This document shows, in pieces, positions 7,501-14,484 of a DNA stretch of 19,076 bases. Source of the stretch: JAVBQJ01 sp031549115 (GTDB lineage Bacteria > Verrucomicrobiota > Lentisphaeria > Victivallales > Victivallaceae). The DNA lies in NCBI GenBank assembly GCA_031549115.1, contig JAVBQJ010000138.1, forward strand, positions 1 through 19,076. The letters run 5' to 3'. The notes beneath the pieces are model-generated. The model ran no database searches. It saw only the letters and a program-made list of their open reading frames with translations, and had not been told where the DNA came from. Numbering within the stretch: position 1 is the first letter of the stretch; every line of letters begins with the position of its first letter. The position numbers were made by a program, and so were the translations under genes.

Positions 7501-9340
7501 TCCGGTTCCAGCGCGCCTTATGCCGGCGTTTACGCCTGAATTCATGCAACGCCAACTCGCTGCCGGACTCTTCGAGGTGTTTGAGAAACGCCTTGCGGTG
7601 CGGCGAACGTTTGATGATGGCAATGGCCGTCTCGCGGACGGCGTCGTTTTTCAGCGTCAGTAAGTTTTCCAGCTTCCCCAGTTCCGCCAACGACAGACGC
7701 CGCGGCATGGTCCGGATGCACTCCAACGCCGTCAACCGGATCGACACGCTGCGGTTGTTGACCGACTCCAGCAGGAACGTCCGCAATTCCGGCGTCCGCG
7801 GAAACATGCGCCGGATCCGGTGCAGCTGCCCGAAAAAACTGTCCCGCCCGAAGAGGCTGAACGGCAAAAGAGGCCGCCGCGAGCCCAGAAAAACCATGGC
7901 CTCGTCAAAAAACACCTTCTGCGCCGGAGTCGCCATCGCCGGAGCGCGCCGCGCCAGTTCGTGCAGCATATCGCGGTCCGGCCCCGCCGCGGCCACCGCC
8001 AGACGCACCAGCGCGGTCCACACCGGCAGTCGCGCGAGTTTCAGTTCGCACTGCGGGAAAAACGGGTTGTCGATTTTTTTGTCCTTCGCCGGCAACGCAT
8101 CCAGCCAGTGCAGGAAAATACCGAACAGGCGGCGGCGTTCGGGCAGTGTGGCCGGAATCTGTTTATTGACCAATACCTCGGGAAATGTCCGCAAAAGACA
8201 CGCCTGCGCCACCGGATCGTCGCGAAACATTTCGCAGTGGGCCGCGATAAAATCATAGCTGTAAGGCTGCTGCGCCATTTCCATGAAATACATGGCACCG
8301 CATTTGCGCGGCGCGGTTTCGCCGTGATTCCGCAGGACCTTTTTTACCGCCTCCAGCGCGTCATCGGTCTCGGCGTTGCCGAGCGCCCACAGAGCCAGAA
8401 ACAATTGCTGCGGATTGCCCTGATTCAGCGCTTCGGCGCGACGGGCGGGATCATCCAGCATGGCGACGGCGGTGTCGAGCGCGTTTTTGACGGCGGCCGG
8501 GCGCGCCGCCTCGAGGCCCAGCCCGGTCCAGGTATCGAAGGCGCGCACCACCGAGGCGAAGCGGATCAGGTTGTTGTCCTGAATCACCCGCAACATATAC
8601 CGGAACGCCTCCAGCCGCCCGTCCGAACACGCCTCCACGATCGTCTGCCGCAACCCCTCCTGCAACCGGGCGGCAATCAACAGATCGGCCAACATCTTCC
8701 AGCTCGATTCTTGCGTGGAGTACAGCAGCGCTTCGATCAACGGACGCCCGGCGGCGCGGGTGTTTTCGTAAATCGCCTGACGGCAATATGCGACGGTTTT
8801 CAGGTCGCCCTCGTCGAGCTTCACCGCGATGATCATGGTGAGCGCCTGGCTGACCCAGTAATTCTGCTCCAGATACCCCGGCCGTTCGAAAAAGAGCTCG
8901 ATGTACTCGTCCGGCGTCAGGTTGTGACGCTGAAGCTGAACCAACGCGCGCAGCGTGGCGAACAGGATCGTGCCGTAATGCTCCGGCCTGGAGGAGCGGA
9001 ACGCGCGGCGGAACAGCCCGAACTGGTGAATTCCGGCCATTTTGTATTGGAATATTTTCACCGCCAAACCGCGCCAGTGGCGGTTCCAGACCGTCCGGGC
9101 GAAGCCGTTGCCGGGCCGGATCAACGCGCGGATGATTTTTTCATCCAGCGCCGGAGAGGTGAAATCGCCGAAATACTGGCGGCCCGCAAAAGGATTGTCC
9201 AGTTTTTCCAGTAATCCGCCGTATTTGCCCCAGGCCAGCCGCACTTTCGGGAGCAACAGGCGGACGCCATAAAATTTGCGTTCACGGCTTTTCCAGAACG
9301 CCGCGGCCTCCTTTTCCAGCTGCTGCCTGGTTGGCGTCAT
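4571..9340 (-). CDS. Giant DUF4132/DUF7737-type protein with alpha-solenoid N-terminus
   Basis: 1589 residues, cytoplasmic, with no signal peptide or membrane span. The first 600 residues are helical and HEAT-like, for example VNNRSVSIRLTALECIRTM followed by NDAVRETAIAIIKRSP. A basic hinge near 610 leads to a large middle region. Residues about 1357-1400 (FRELYVP, TSMRYAGHQIQPRKAAALL, TRGW) and the last 128 residues match my memory of the DUF4132 family C-terminus. The latter include DLVVSVAHAGGVDPEAS, STVEMRAAL, VRVEGSHAFVKGKYGEYTVH, HLGSG, and GRIFLPFADDDPKTAEIV through IKDP. The biochemical role is unknown. In E. coli the relative YehI lies near MoxR-type ATPase and vWA-type genes; none are seen here. 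The ATG at 9340 shares one base with the stop of the upstream 139-aa gene (TGATG); two in-frame GTGs at 9346 and 9343 are alternatives. Confidence 0.85.
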   Translation of the reverse strand: MTPTRQQLEKEAAAFWKSRERKFYGVRLLLPKVRLAWGKYGGLLEKLDNPFAGRQYFGDFTSPALDEKIIRALIRPGNGFARTVWNRHWRGLAVKIFQYKMAGIHQFGLFRRAFRSSRPEHYGTILFATLRALVQLQRHNLTPDEYIELFFERPGYLEQNYWVSQALTMIIAVKLDEGDLKTVAYCRQAIYENTRAAGRPLIEALLYSTQESSWKMLADLLIAARLQEGLRQTIVEACSDGRLEAFRYMLRVIQDNNLIRFASVVRAFDTWTGLGLEAARPAAVKNALDTAVAMLDDPARRAEALNQGNPQQLFLALWALGNAETDDALEAVKKVLRNHGETAPRKCGAMYFMEMAQQPYSYDFIAAHCEMFRDDPVAQACLLRTFPEVLVNKQIPATLPERRRLFGIFLHWLDALPAKDKKIDNPFFPQCELKLARLPVWTALVRLAVAAAGPDRDMLHELARRAPAMATPAQKVFFDEAMVFLGSRRPLLPFSLFGRDSFFGQLHRIRRMFPRTPELRTFLLESVNNRSVSIRLTALECIRTMPRRLSLAELGKLENLLTLKNDAVRETAIAIIKRSPHRKAFLKHLEESGSELALHEFRRKRRHKARWNRKNGFGLYTPRLRLHWELPKAGRASHPRRWLKEHCAAARQLIEELDRLVGENRDFEYLQTNYDGSQRRVVLGNFGREQKYWGLDLAAAAKNDGLETFDMFPLPELWREFFAARPEAPETVLAALALMHSVYREDNKVPLALRVFYGSELRNTAETPPVWPCHIAMILTMQAAECVPVDTLTVYLAAIARHTPWYFSFLLTKKYWYTWSWYDDGVAFWFNLLARMPFSPDAFKLRAYWFSHRNYPVLQERMLQAYLDAHEAGFIDEKEVYRFLFEDNDWRGYRSIFHRDEFRRHPLLLRCLKRLVDTELSERLELPIDASDYACRLNYVPGVAYFVRILAALGKEPLVRGYTHGTGKYNVLSHLLKMVRPLPGENAETLAGLLRETPISEQRLVEAAMYNPVWLGIVGAYLHVPDLPAAGWYFHAHISESFDAEKEAAIARWTKVLPQEFNDGAFDAEWFRLAHDAVGEAMFQRLYDAAKYIAGAAYHRRSQIFSDAALGKLKLEEIEANMDSKRNKEMVMAYGIVPGRDFRRRYERLQKFAKESKQFGAQRQASEKLAVETAIANLARTAGFDDVTRFLWTMEDEKLKELAPLFQPRKTGQVMLNLSVDETGKPSIRVEKNGKALKAVPAALKNNAHVNELSTAVRALREQYRRARRTLESAMERGDVFQVAEVRGIAANPVLGPLANALLWNHGGAVFFPDEMPKGVKSLTIAHPLDLLNSGRWAEFQRQLIGEKRVQPFKQVFRELYVPSNDEKLDGFTSMRYAGHQIQPRKAAALLRTRGWMPVAHTGLQKVFHRENLIARVAAEVDWLAPSEVESPALGGVLFLNRRTEKAVPFAEIPPRLFSETMRDVDLVVSVAHAGGVDPEASHSTVEMRAALIGAMLPLFKLDNVRVEGSHAFVKGKYGEYTVHLGSGVCHKAAQGMIHILAVHSAQRGRIFLPFADDDPKTAEIVTKILFLAEDAKIKDPNILNQIQQ

Positions 9341-9759
9341 CACCACATTCTCCCTGCCAGCATCGTCAGCTTGATGATCATGACTTCGGCACCATCCGCA
9401 AGCTTCAGCGGTTCATCCAGGCCGGTCAATTCCTCCGTTCCGGCGAAAACCCGGAACAAGCCGTCCTCAAAGGCCTGTATCGCCACGGCCACCGCCTGAT
9501 CGGGATCGGCGTCGCGCTCGTTATAGCGGGCACCGAAACCAACCTTGCCGGTGGCTCCGGCCTGCTGCTGCAATTCACTTTCGGAAAGGAAAAATTGCAG
9601 CGGCGTTTCCAGTTTTTTCGCATTGTACTCGGCCACCTGCCAACGGACCATGGCGGCAAGCAGTTCCCGCAACGTGGAAATACCGCCGGAGAGCTCGACT
9701 TCGAGCTCCATCAGCAATTTGCGTTTTGCCGGATTTTTCACCTTTGCCACTATTTTCAT
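9340..9759 (-). CDS. 139-aa beta-grasp (ubiquitin/MoaD-like) candidate upstream of the DUF4132 gene
   Basis: I do not recognise this as a named family. Its layout suggests a beta-grasp fold: strand MKIVAKVK (1-8), strand KLLMELEVEL (14-23), helix STLRELLAAMVRWQVAEYN (28-46), a variable middle with FGARYNERDADPDQAV, then strand LFRVF (101-105), a turn AGTEEL, and a closing GLDEPLKLADGAEVMIIKL. That end follows the pattern of MoaD/ThiS (V.VN...-.D.PL.DGDEV.F..P..GG) and of ubiquitin. The protein ends LAGRMW rather than GG. It is the leader of a coupled pair with the giant protein (one-base overlap), so the two probably act together or bind each other. A purine-rich GGAAGGA lies before ATG 9759. 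The gene is real on coding and context grounds; the fold is inference. Confidence 0.8.
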   Translation of the reverse strand: MKIVAKVKNPAKRKLLMELEVELSGGISTLRELLAAMVRWQVAEYNAKKLETPLQFFLSESELQQQAGATGKVGFGARYNERDADPDQAVAVAIQAFEDGLFRVFAGTEELTGLDEPLKLADGAEVMIIKLTMLAGRMW

Positions 9760-9810
9760 AACTGCGTTCCTTCCGTCAGGTTTATATAAAAAAACAGCCT
9801 TATCCGCCGC

Positions 9811-11859
9811 TCAGCGGTGCGCGGTCCGCTGGATCACCATCTCCTGCCAATCGCTGGACAACGTGGTGAAGCGGGCGGACCAGCCGGAAATACGCACCGA
9901 CAGATTGCCGTAGCGCTCCGGGTGGCGCTGGGCGTCGCGGAGGACTTTCTCGTCGGCGACATCGACTTGCAGATAGAAGCCGCCGAGTTCGACGAAGCTT
10001 TTCAGCAATGCTTCGAGGGCGGCGAGCCCGGCGGCATCGGCGACCGCCTGCGGATGGAACTTCAAATCGAGCGGGCAACCGTTGGCGACTTCGGTGAAAT
10101 CGACCCGGCAGAACGATTTGACCACTGCGGTCGGTCCGGAGCGGTCGGTGCCGGGCGTCGGCCCGAGGTTGGGCGCGAGAATCTGGTGGGCGCGGGCGCC
10201 GTAGGCGGTGGCGCCGCGATCCGGCGCGAATTGCAATTCCCGCCCGAAGGTGCTGATCCCGGGGACGCACCAGACGCCGTCGAGGTCGCGGTTGTGCCCC
10301 ACCAGGACGGTGAAGTCGTGGACCAGCCGGCGCAGCAGCAGATCGGGCGCGTCGCAGTCGTTGCCGTAACACTCCGAGGAGTTCCATAATTCCTCGCGCA
10401 ACGCCTCTTCTCCAACCCAGTCGCGCCGCAGGATGTCGCGCAGCTGCGGCAGCTCGAAACGCTTCGACTCGAACACCAGTTTCCGGATGGCATGCAGCTC
10501 GTTGACCGCGTCGGGCAAGCCGGAGGCGTGAACGCCGATCAGGGTGTAACGCGGCCCCCGGTTGCAATACGAGCGCCCGGAAGCGATACAATCCGGCATC
10601 AGCAGCGCCAGCAACGAACTGGGCTGACGGTCGCCGGAACCGAACATCTTTTCATCGGCAAAGCACTGCCGCCAATCTTCCCGCGGCGCGTCGGCCACCG
10701 TGGCGGTGAGCTCCTCGATATAGGCCTGGTACAGCGCTTCGAAGTCGGCGAATCCGCTTCGCTTCTCCAGCAAATTCTGCAAAATCGCCAATACGTCGAA
10801 CGGCTGGTAGATGAACGCCGTCCGGCCGGGGATAATCACCTCCCAGCAGCCGTCGTTGGTGAAGTCGACCGCGTCTTCGCGCGGGAAGCCGAACTTCTCC
10901 AATGCCGCCAACACCACCGTTTCGTTGTAAATAGAAACGATGCCGCCGCCGAGGCTCTGGATGGCGGCAACCCGGCGCCACAATGCCTCCGGCATGCGCC
11001 TATGCGCCCGGACCGCAATCGGAAAGTCGCTGATATGCAGCTCCTCGACCACATCGAGAATCCAATGGGTCACATCGTTGGTGATGTCGTTGCCGGCCGC
11101 GTCGGTACCGCCGAGGATCACATTCTGGTAATGCTGGGCGTCGCCGGAGCCGTATTGCAGCCCCTTCCATTCGGTCCCCTTGATCCAGAAACACGCGATG
11201 TATGCGCGCGCCTCCGCTTCGGTAAGACACCCCGCGTCACGGTCGCGCTCCCAATACGGATTCAGGAACCAATCCATCCGTCCGAGCCCCGACCAGTTGC
11301 CGCACAGCCGCTGAAAGACGAAAAAGCTGAACAGACTCTGCATCGCTTCGGGAAAATTCTCCGCCGGCAACTCCGGAACCCGCTCGATCCGGGCCAGGAC
11401 TTCCTCCCAGCCGCCCTCTGTCGCGGCACGGCGCCGGACCGCTTCGACATAACGGCGGTGCCAGCGCCGCATCGCGTCGATGGTGCCGAGTTGGCCATTC
11501 AGAAAATCCCGTTCCGCCGCCGAACGCCCCGGCCGCGCCAGCGATTCGCGCACCAGCCGTTCCAACCCCGACAATCCATGCCGGAGCGCAAAGGCGAAAT
11601 CCACCGTCACATGGCTGATCGAACCGTATGCGCCGCCCGGCGTGGTATGCCGCACCCCGCTCAAATAGGTCGCCGCCCCGACCAACAGTTCATCCCGCCG
11701 CAAGCGCAGTGGCGCATGCTCCGCGATCAGCCGGAGATTTTCACTGTAATTTTCGTACAGCGACCGCCCCGGATCCGGGACAAACTCGAAATTGTCTTCG
11801 ACGATCGAAGCCCGTATCGCGTCACCCTCCAGATATTCCCGCGCCAGTTCCCGCATCAT
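9811..11859 (-). CDS. Glycyl radical enzyme (pyruvate formate-lyase-like), substrate unknown
   Basis: 682 residues. Both hallmarks of the family are present. The thiyl-radical loop reads FTNDGCWEV, with Cys338 and the general-base Glu340 (G-C-x-E). The C-terminal glycyl loop reads LSVRISGWSARF, with Gly659, 23 residues from the end; canonical members have RVxGY. Other family marks are QNVILGGTDAAGNDITND (about 245-262), NWSGLGRMDWF and SIYNETVV. At 682 residues it is shorter than typical members (about 760-850). GCxE is seen in the eliminase and lyase branches rather than in PFL itself (CC), so this is not a true PFL. The enzyme needs a radical-SAM activase, and none is in the window. ATG 11859 (or 11856) follows GGGGGTGG; a TTG at 11871 is less likely. 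It lies 49 bases downstream of the prepilin-like gene and 51 upstream of the beta-grasp candidate. Confidence 0.9.
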   Translation of the reverse strand: MMRELAREYLEGDAIRASIVEDNFEFVPDPGRSLYENYSENLRLIAEHAPLRLRRDELLVGAATYLSGVRHTTPGGAYGSISHVTVDFAFALRHGLSGLERLVRESLARPGRSAAERDFLNGQLGTIDAMRRWHRRYVEAVRRRAATEGGWEEVLARIERVPELPAENFPEAMQSLFSFFVFQRLCGNWSGLGRMDWFLNPYWERDRDAGCLTEAEARAYIACFWIKGTEWKGLQYGSGDAQHYQNVILGGTDAAGNDITNDVTHWILDVVEELHISDFPIAVRAHRRMPEALWRRVAAIQSLGGGIVSIYNETVVLAALEKFGFPREDAVDFTNDGCWEVIIPGRTAFIYQPFDVLAILQNLLEKRSGFADFEALYQAYIEELTATVADAPREDWRQCFADEKMFGSGDRQPSSLLALLMPDCIASGRSYCNRGPRYTLIGVHASGLPDAVNELHAIRKLVFESKRFELPQLRDILRRDWVGEEALREELWNSSECYGNDCDAPDLLLRRLVHDFTVLVGHNRDLDGVWCVPGISTFGRELQFAPDRGATAYGARAHQILAPNLGPTPGTDRSGPTAVVKSFCRVDFTEVANGCPLDLKFHPQAVADAAGLAALEALLKSFVELGGFYLQVDVADEKVLRDAQRHPERYGNLSVRISGWSARFTTLSSDWQEMVIQRTAHR

Positions 11860-11908
11860 CCACCCCCGCAAGCTTTTTCAACGTACGAATTACCAGCCGC
11901 CGCACCGG

Positions 11909-12532
11909 TTACTGCCCGGCGTCCCAGTCGCTTCCATCGGTGATGTCGCACGACTCGACGTGGCCGTCGGCGAATCCGGCGGAGAAGTTGAATCCCGAAT
12001 GCCGGTAGGCGACATTTTTGACCTCATGGGCGAACTCCGGCTGCCATACATAACCGCCGCCGACCAGATATTGCCCCGAACGCGCATCGGCGAAAAAAAT
12101 CGTTGCCTCCGGCGTCCGTACATCCGTGGCCCGTACCGGATACCAGAAGCACCAACGCTTATCGCCCTGCAGATTGAAATTGTTGACCCCGTAGCTGAGC
12201 ACCAGCTCCGTTCCGGCATACGGGGTCGGCGCCGGATCCAGCGGGCATACCAGCGCCCGGTCTTCCTCGGCGAAATACGGTGCCAGAATGTCGCCCCAAC
12301 GCAACGGCACCTCCTCAATCTTGCACCATGTCGGCGGATAATACGTCGAATCGTTGACGTACATCAGGGTCCCCAACAGCAGCTGCTTCTGATTGTTGAG
12401 GCATTTGGTATTGCGCGCCGAAGCACGCGCACGCAACAGCGCCGGCAGCAGCATACCGGTGAAAACCGCGACGATCGCGAGAATCACCAGCACTTCCACC
12501 AATGAAAAATTATCGCGTGCTTTTCGTTTCAT
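11909..12532 (-). CDS. Prepilin-type N-terminal methylation domain protein with H-X-DG end
   Basis: 207 residues. The N-terminus MKRKARDN-FSLVEVL plus a 20-residue hydrophobic helix ending MLLPAL is a type IV prepilin/pseudopilin signal. Phe9 is +1 and Glu13 is the required +5. Asn replaces the usual Gly at -1. After the helix comes RARASARNTKCLNNQKQLLL and a YVNDS motif, typical of the pseudopilin-like proteins that are very numerous in Lentisphaerota and Planctomycetota. The C-terminus RHSGFNFSAGFADGHVES matches the H-X9-DG processing-associated end with one extra residue. These proteins are exported and anchored by the helix; their individual jobs are mostly unknown. ATG 12532 was chosen because it places the signal at the N-terminus; the upstream TTG would add 20 unlikely residues. 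It is the first gene of the minus-strand run. Confidence 0.88.
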   Translation of the reverse strand: MKRKARDNFSLVEVLVILAIVAVFTGMLLPALLRARASARNTKCLNNQKQLLLGTLMYVNDSTYYPPTWCKIEEVPLRWGDILAPYFAEEDRALVCPLDPAPTPYAGTELVLSYGVNNFNLQGDKRWCFWYPVRATDVRTPEATIFFADARSGQYLVGGGYVWQPEFAHEVKNVAYRHSGFNFSAGFADGHVESCDITDGSDWDAGQ

Positions 12533-12665
12533 AATGGCGGTAATATACTGCCGTTTTTTCGGAAAAGAAACTTTTTTTCGGTTTTTTTTCAATATTCACG
12601 TGGCAAAGCCTTCTCTCCGACGTTATTTTAAAATGCTAATCGCTTTACCAAGAAAAGGAGCAATC

Positions 12666-13289
12666 ATGCCTCTGGAACCAACTGTCGTGCGCGAATACAT
12701 CGAATGGAGCAATTTGCGCTGGAACAATGCCGTCACCCCCGATATGCCGCGAATTCTGTTCATCGGCGATTCCATCGTCTACGGCCTGTGCGAAGAGTTG
12801 TTCGCCCGGCTCGAAAAAGAGTACGCCGTCGATATTCTCGCCACCTCCAAATGCGTCTCCGGCGAAGATTTCCGTTTCGAACTCGACTATATGCTGAGCC
12901 GTAACGACTACGAGGCCATCGTATTCAACAACGGCCTCCACGGCTGGGACATCGACGAAGATACCTATCTCGTCCACCTCGAAGCCACCATGAAACACCT
13001 GAAAAAACAGGCGCCGCTGCTGATCTGGCGCAACAGCACCCCGATCCGCACCATCGGCGACCTGGACACCTTCGAAGCCGAACGCAATCCGCGCGTCCAG
13101 CTCCGCAACGCCGGCGCCGAAACCATCGCCCGGCAACTCGAGATCCCCGTCTGCGACCTGTACACACCCATGGCCGAACACCCCGAGTGGTTCGAAGCCG
13201 ACGCCATCCACCACAACCAGGCCGGCCGTCAGGCCGAGGTCCAAATCATCACCGACTTCCTCCACACCTATCTGCCGATAGCGGAGTGA
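12666..13289 (+). CDS. SGNH/GDSL-type hydrolase, cytoplasmic
   Basis: 207 residues, no signal peptide. Block I is ILFIGDSIVYG with Ser36 as nucleophile. Block III is probably IVFNNGLHGW, with Asn88 or Asn89 in the oxyanion hole. Block V is ADAIHHNQAG, with Asp179 and His182 completing the triad. SGNH enzymes hydrolyse esters of carbohydrates, lipids or peptidoglycan, and the substrate cannot be inferred. Without a signal peptide it likely acts on an imported or cytosolic compound such as an acetylated sugar. ATG 12666 has AAGGAG at 12655-12660, five bases upstream. It is a single gene, divergent from the prepilin-like gene across 133 bases. It converges on nfo across the palindromic element downstream. 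Confidence 0.85.
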   Translation: MPLEPTVVREYIEWSNLRWNNAVTPDMPRILFIGDSIVYGLCEELFARLEKEYAVDILATSKCVSGEDFRFELDYMLSRNDYEAIVFNNGLHGWDIDEDTYLVHLEATMKHLKKQAPLLIWRNSTPIRTIGDLDTFEAERNPRVQLRNAGAETIARQLEIPVCDLYTPMAEHPEWFEADAIHHNQAGRQAEVQIITDFLHTYLPIAE

Positions 13290-13294
13290 AGCGT

Positions 13295-13387
13295 GTTTCC
13301 GGGGGAGAGGGAAGGGACCCCTTTTGAGGAAAGGGGCTCCCTCCCCTCTCCCCCGGACCCCCTCTCACATCCCCCTCAAACCTTTTT
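13295..13387 (+). repeat. Outer hairpin unit A of the composite
   Basis: Arms at 13299-13324 and 13330-13356 pair over about 25 bp with one mismatch and one bulge, around a five-base loop (TGAGG). The arms are strongly purine- and pyrimidine-biased. A C-rich tail follows, ending in TTTTT at 13383-13387. The same hairpin-plus-tail order is found in unit B on the other strand. Confidence 0.8.
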
Positions 13388-13393
13388 GTGCCA

Positions 13394-13428
13394 CGATTTA
13401 TGTTTTTGCTGCGCAAAAACATAAATCG
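13394..13428. repeat. Perfect 16-bp AT-rich hairpin
   Basis: Left arm 13394-13409 (CGATTTATGTTTTTGC), loop TGC, right arm 13413-13428, with no mismatch. The strength of this stem in otherwise non-coding DNA suggests an RNA structure or a protein-recognised cruciform. It has no obvious T-run placing it as a classical terminator, although the A/T arms could act in either direction. Confidence 0.8.
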
Positions 13429-13540
13429 GAGTTTCCAAGATTGGGCAATAAGCTCACAAGTTGTACCGGATTTGAACGAGAAACTACTGGATCCTCTTTG
13501 CCAAGCTCATTTTTTGCCCAACGAGGCACACAAGTACGTT

Positions 13541-13633
13541 GAAAAGGGTTGAGGGGGATGAGAGGTGGGGTCCGGGGAGGGGAGAAGGCAGCCCCTTTCC
13601 TCAAAAGGGGGGCCTTCTCTCCTCCCCGGAAGC
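13541..13633 (-). repeat. Outer hairpin unit B of the composite, inverted
   Basis: The reverse complement repeats unit A with scattered differences: TTCCGGGGAGGAGAGAAGG, a TTTTGAGGAAAGGGG centre, then the C-rich tail with ATCCCCCTCAA and CTTTT. Arms at 13572-13598 and 13604-13629 pair. It ends nine bases before the nfo stop codon. The base changes relative to unit A mostly keep pairing within each unit, which suggests the hairpin itself is maintained. Confidence 0.75.
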
Positions 13634-13641
13634 ATCAACGC

Positions 13642-14484
13642 TCACCCCAACTGACTTTTGAGCCAGGCGATTTCGGTGGGCCAGGCGGATTCGTCGGGGG
13701 TTTCGAGGATCATCGGGATGTTGTCGATGCGGGGGTCGCGCATCAGGCGGGTGAACAGTTCCGAGCCGAGCAGGCCTTTGCCGATGCCGTCGTGGCGGTC
13801 GAGGTGGCTGTCGAGTTTGCCTTTGGTATCGTTGAGGTGCATGCCGCGCAGGAAACCGAAACCGATTTCGCGTTCGAATTCGGCGAAAATCCGGTCGTAA
13901 CCGTCTTCGGCGAGCCAGTCGTAGCCGGCGGCGTAGGCGTGACAGGTATCGATGCATACGCCGGTGCGTTCGGGTTGGTTGACGAGTTCGATCAGCCGGG
14001 CGAGCTGGGCGAAGGAGTGCCCGACGACGCTGCCCTGGCCGGCGGTGTTTTCGATCACGGCGGTGACATTGTCGGTTTCCGCCAACGCCATGCGGATGCC
14101 TTCGGCGATCGCTTTCATGGTATCTTCGTCCGACTGCAATCCGACACCGCTGCCGGGGTGAAAATTCAGATAAACCAGCCCGAGCGCTTCGACCCGCTGC
14201 ATTTCGGCGATGAAGGCGTTCTGCGCGTTTTTACGTTTTTCGAGGTCGGGTTGGCCGAGATTGATGAGATAGCTGTCATGCGGCAATACGGCTTCGGGGG
14301 CGAAGCCGCCGGCGCGGCAATTGGCCTGAAAGGCGGCGATTTCCTCCGGAGTCAGCGCTTTGGCGCGCCATTGCAGTTGATTTTTGGTGAACAGGGCGAA
14401 ACCGGTGGCGCCGATTTGCGCCGCGTGCAACGGCGCGAATTCCACGCCTCCGGCGATGCTGACATGGGCTCCGATGTATTTCAT
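13642..14484 (-). CDS. nfo: Endonuclease IV (AP endonuclease)
   Basis: 280 residues, the normal length for deoxyribonuclease IV. It cuts the backbone 5' to abasic sites in base-excision repair using a three-zinc centre. All nine metal ligands are present at positions identical to the E. coli enzyme: His69 (PHDSY), His109 (NFHPGS), Glu145 (IENTAG), Asp179 and His182 (CIDTCH), His216 (GMHLND), Asp229 and His231 (LDRHDG), Glu261 (ILETP). It starts MKYIGAHVSIAGG, as the family does. The ATG overlaps the stop of the upstream acyltransferase by 4 bases, so the two are co-translated. In an anaerobe it would complement the endonuclease III encoded further along the same strand. Confidence 0.97.
   Translation of the reverse strand: MKYIGAHVSIAGGVEFAPLHAAQIGATGFALFTKNQLQWRAKALTPEEIAAFQANCRAGGFAPEAVLPHDSYLINLGQPDLEKRKNAQNAFIAEMQRVEALGLVYLNFHPGSGVGLQSDEDTMKAIAEGIRMALAETDNVTAVIENTAGQGSVVGHSFAQLARLIELVNQPERTGVCIDTCHAYAAGYDWLAEDGYDRIFAEFEREIGFGFLRGMHLNDTKGKLDSHLDRHDGIGKGLLGSELFTRLMRDPRIDNIPMILETPDESAWPTEIAWLKSQLG

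Larger units (their letters stand above)
13295..13633. repeat. MITE/BIME-like palindromic composite between convergent genes
   Basis: This fills nearly the whole 352-base gap between the SGNH hydrolase and nfo. Two related units of about 90 bases lie in inverted orientation (13295-13387 and 13541-13633). Between them are a perfect 16-bp hairpin (13394-13428) and an 8-bp inverted pair (TTGGGCAA 13441-13448 with TTGCCCAA 13514-13521). Each outer unit is itself a long hairpin. I see no open frame with coding character. The nested symmetry suggests a small non-autonomous element or a paired REP unit. It may also serve as a two-way transcription stop. Confidence 0.7.

Noticed and set aside
4457..9214. 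Several long open frames on the plus strand (about 4457-5689, 6044-7663, 7820-9214).
   Set aside because: They lie opposite the giant gene, are rich in Arg, Gln and His as expected for the complement of GC-rich coding DNA, and show no domain or membrane pattern.
10492..11943. A 483-codon plus-strand open frame across the glycyl radical enzyme gene.
   Set aside because: The minus-strand product has intact catalytic motifs; the plus-strand translation is compositionally odd and has no motif.
13299..13387. Rho-independent terminator after the SGNH gene.
   Set aside because: The long hairpin is followed by a 26-base C-rich tail before the T run, not by an immediate T run, so a classical intrinsic terminator is not supported, although it may still stop transcription.
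13465..13480. On the minus strand GTTCAAATCC looks like the T-loop of a tRNA.
   Set aside because: The flanking five bases do not pair (TCTCG against CCGGT), and no acceptor, D or anticodon arm can be built around it.
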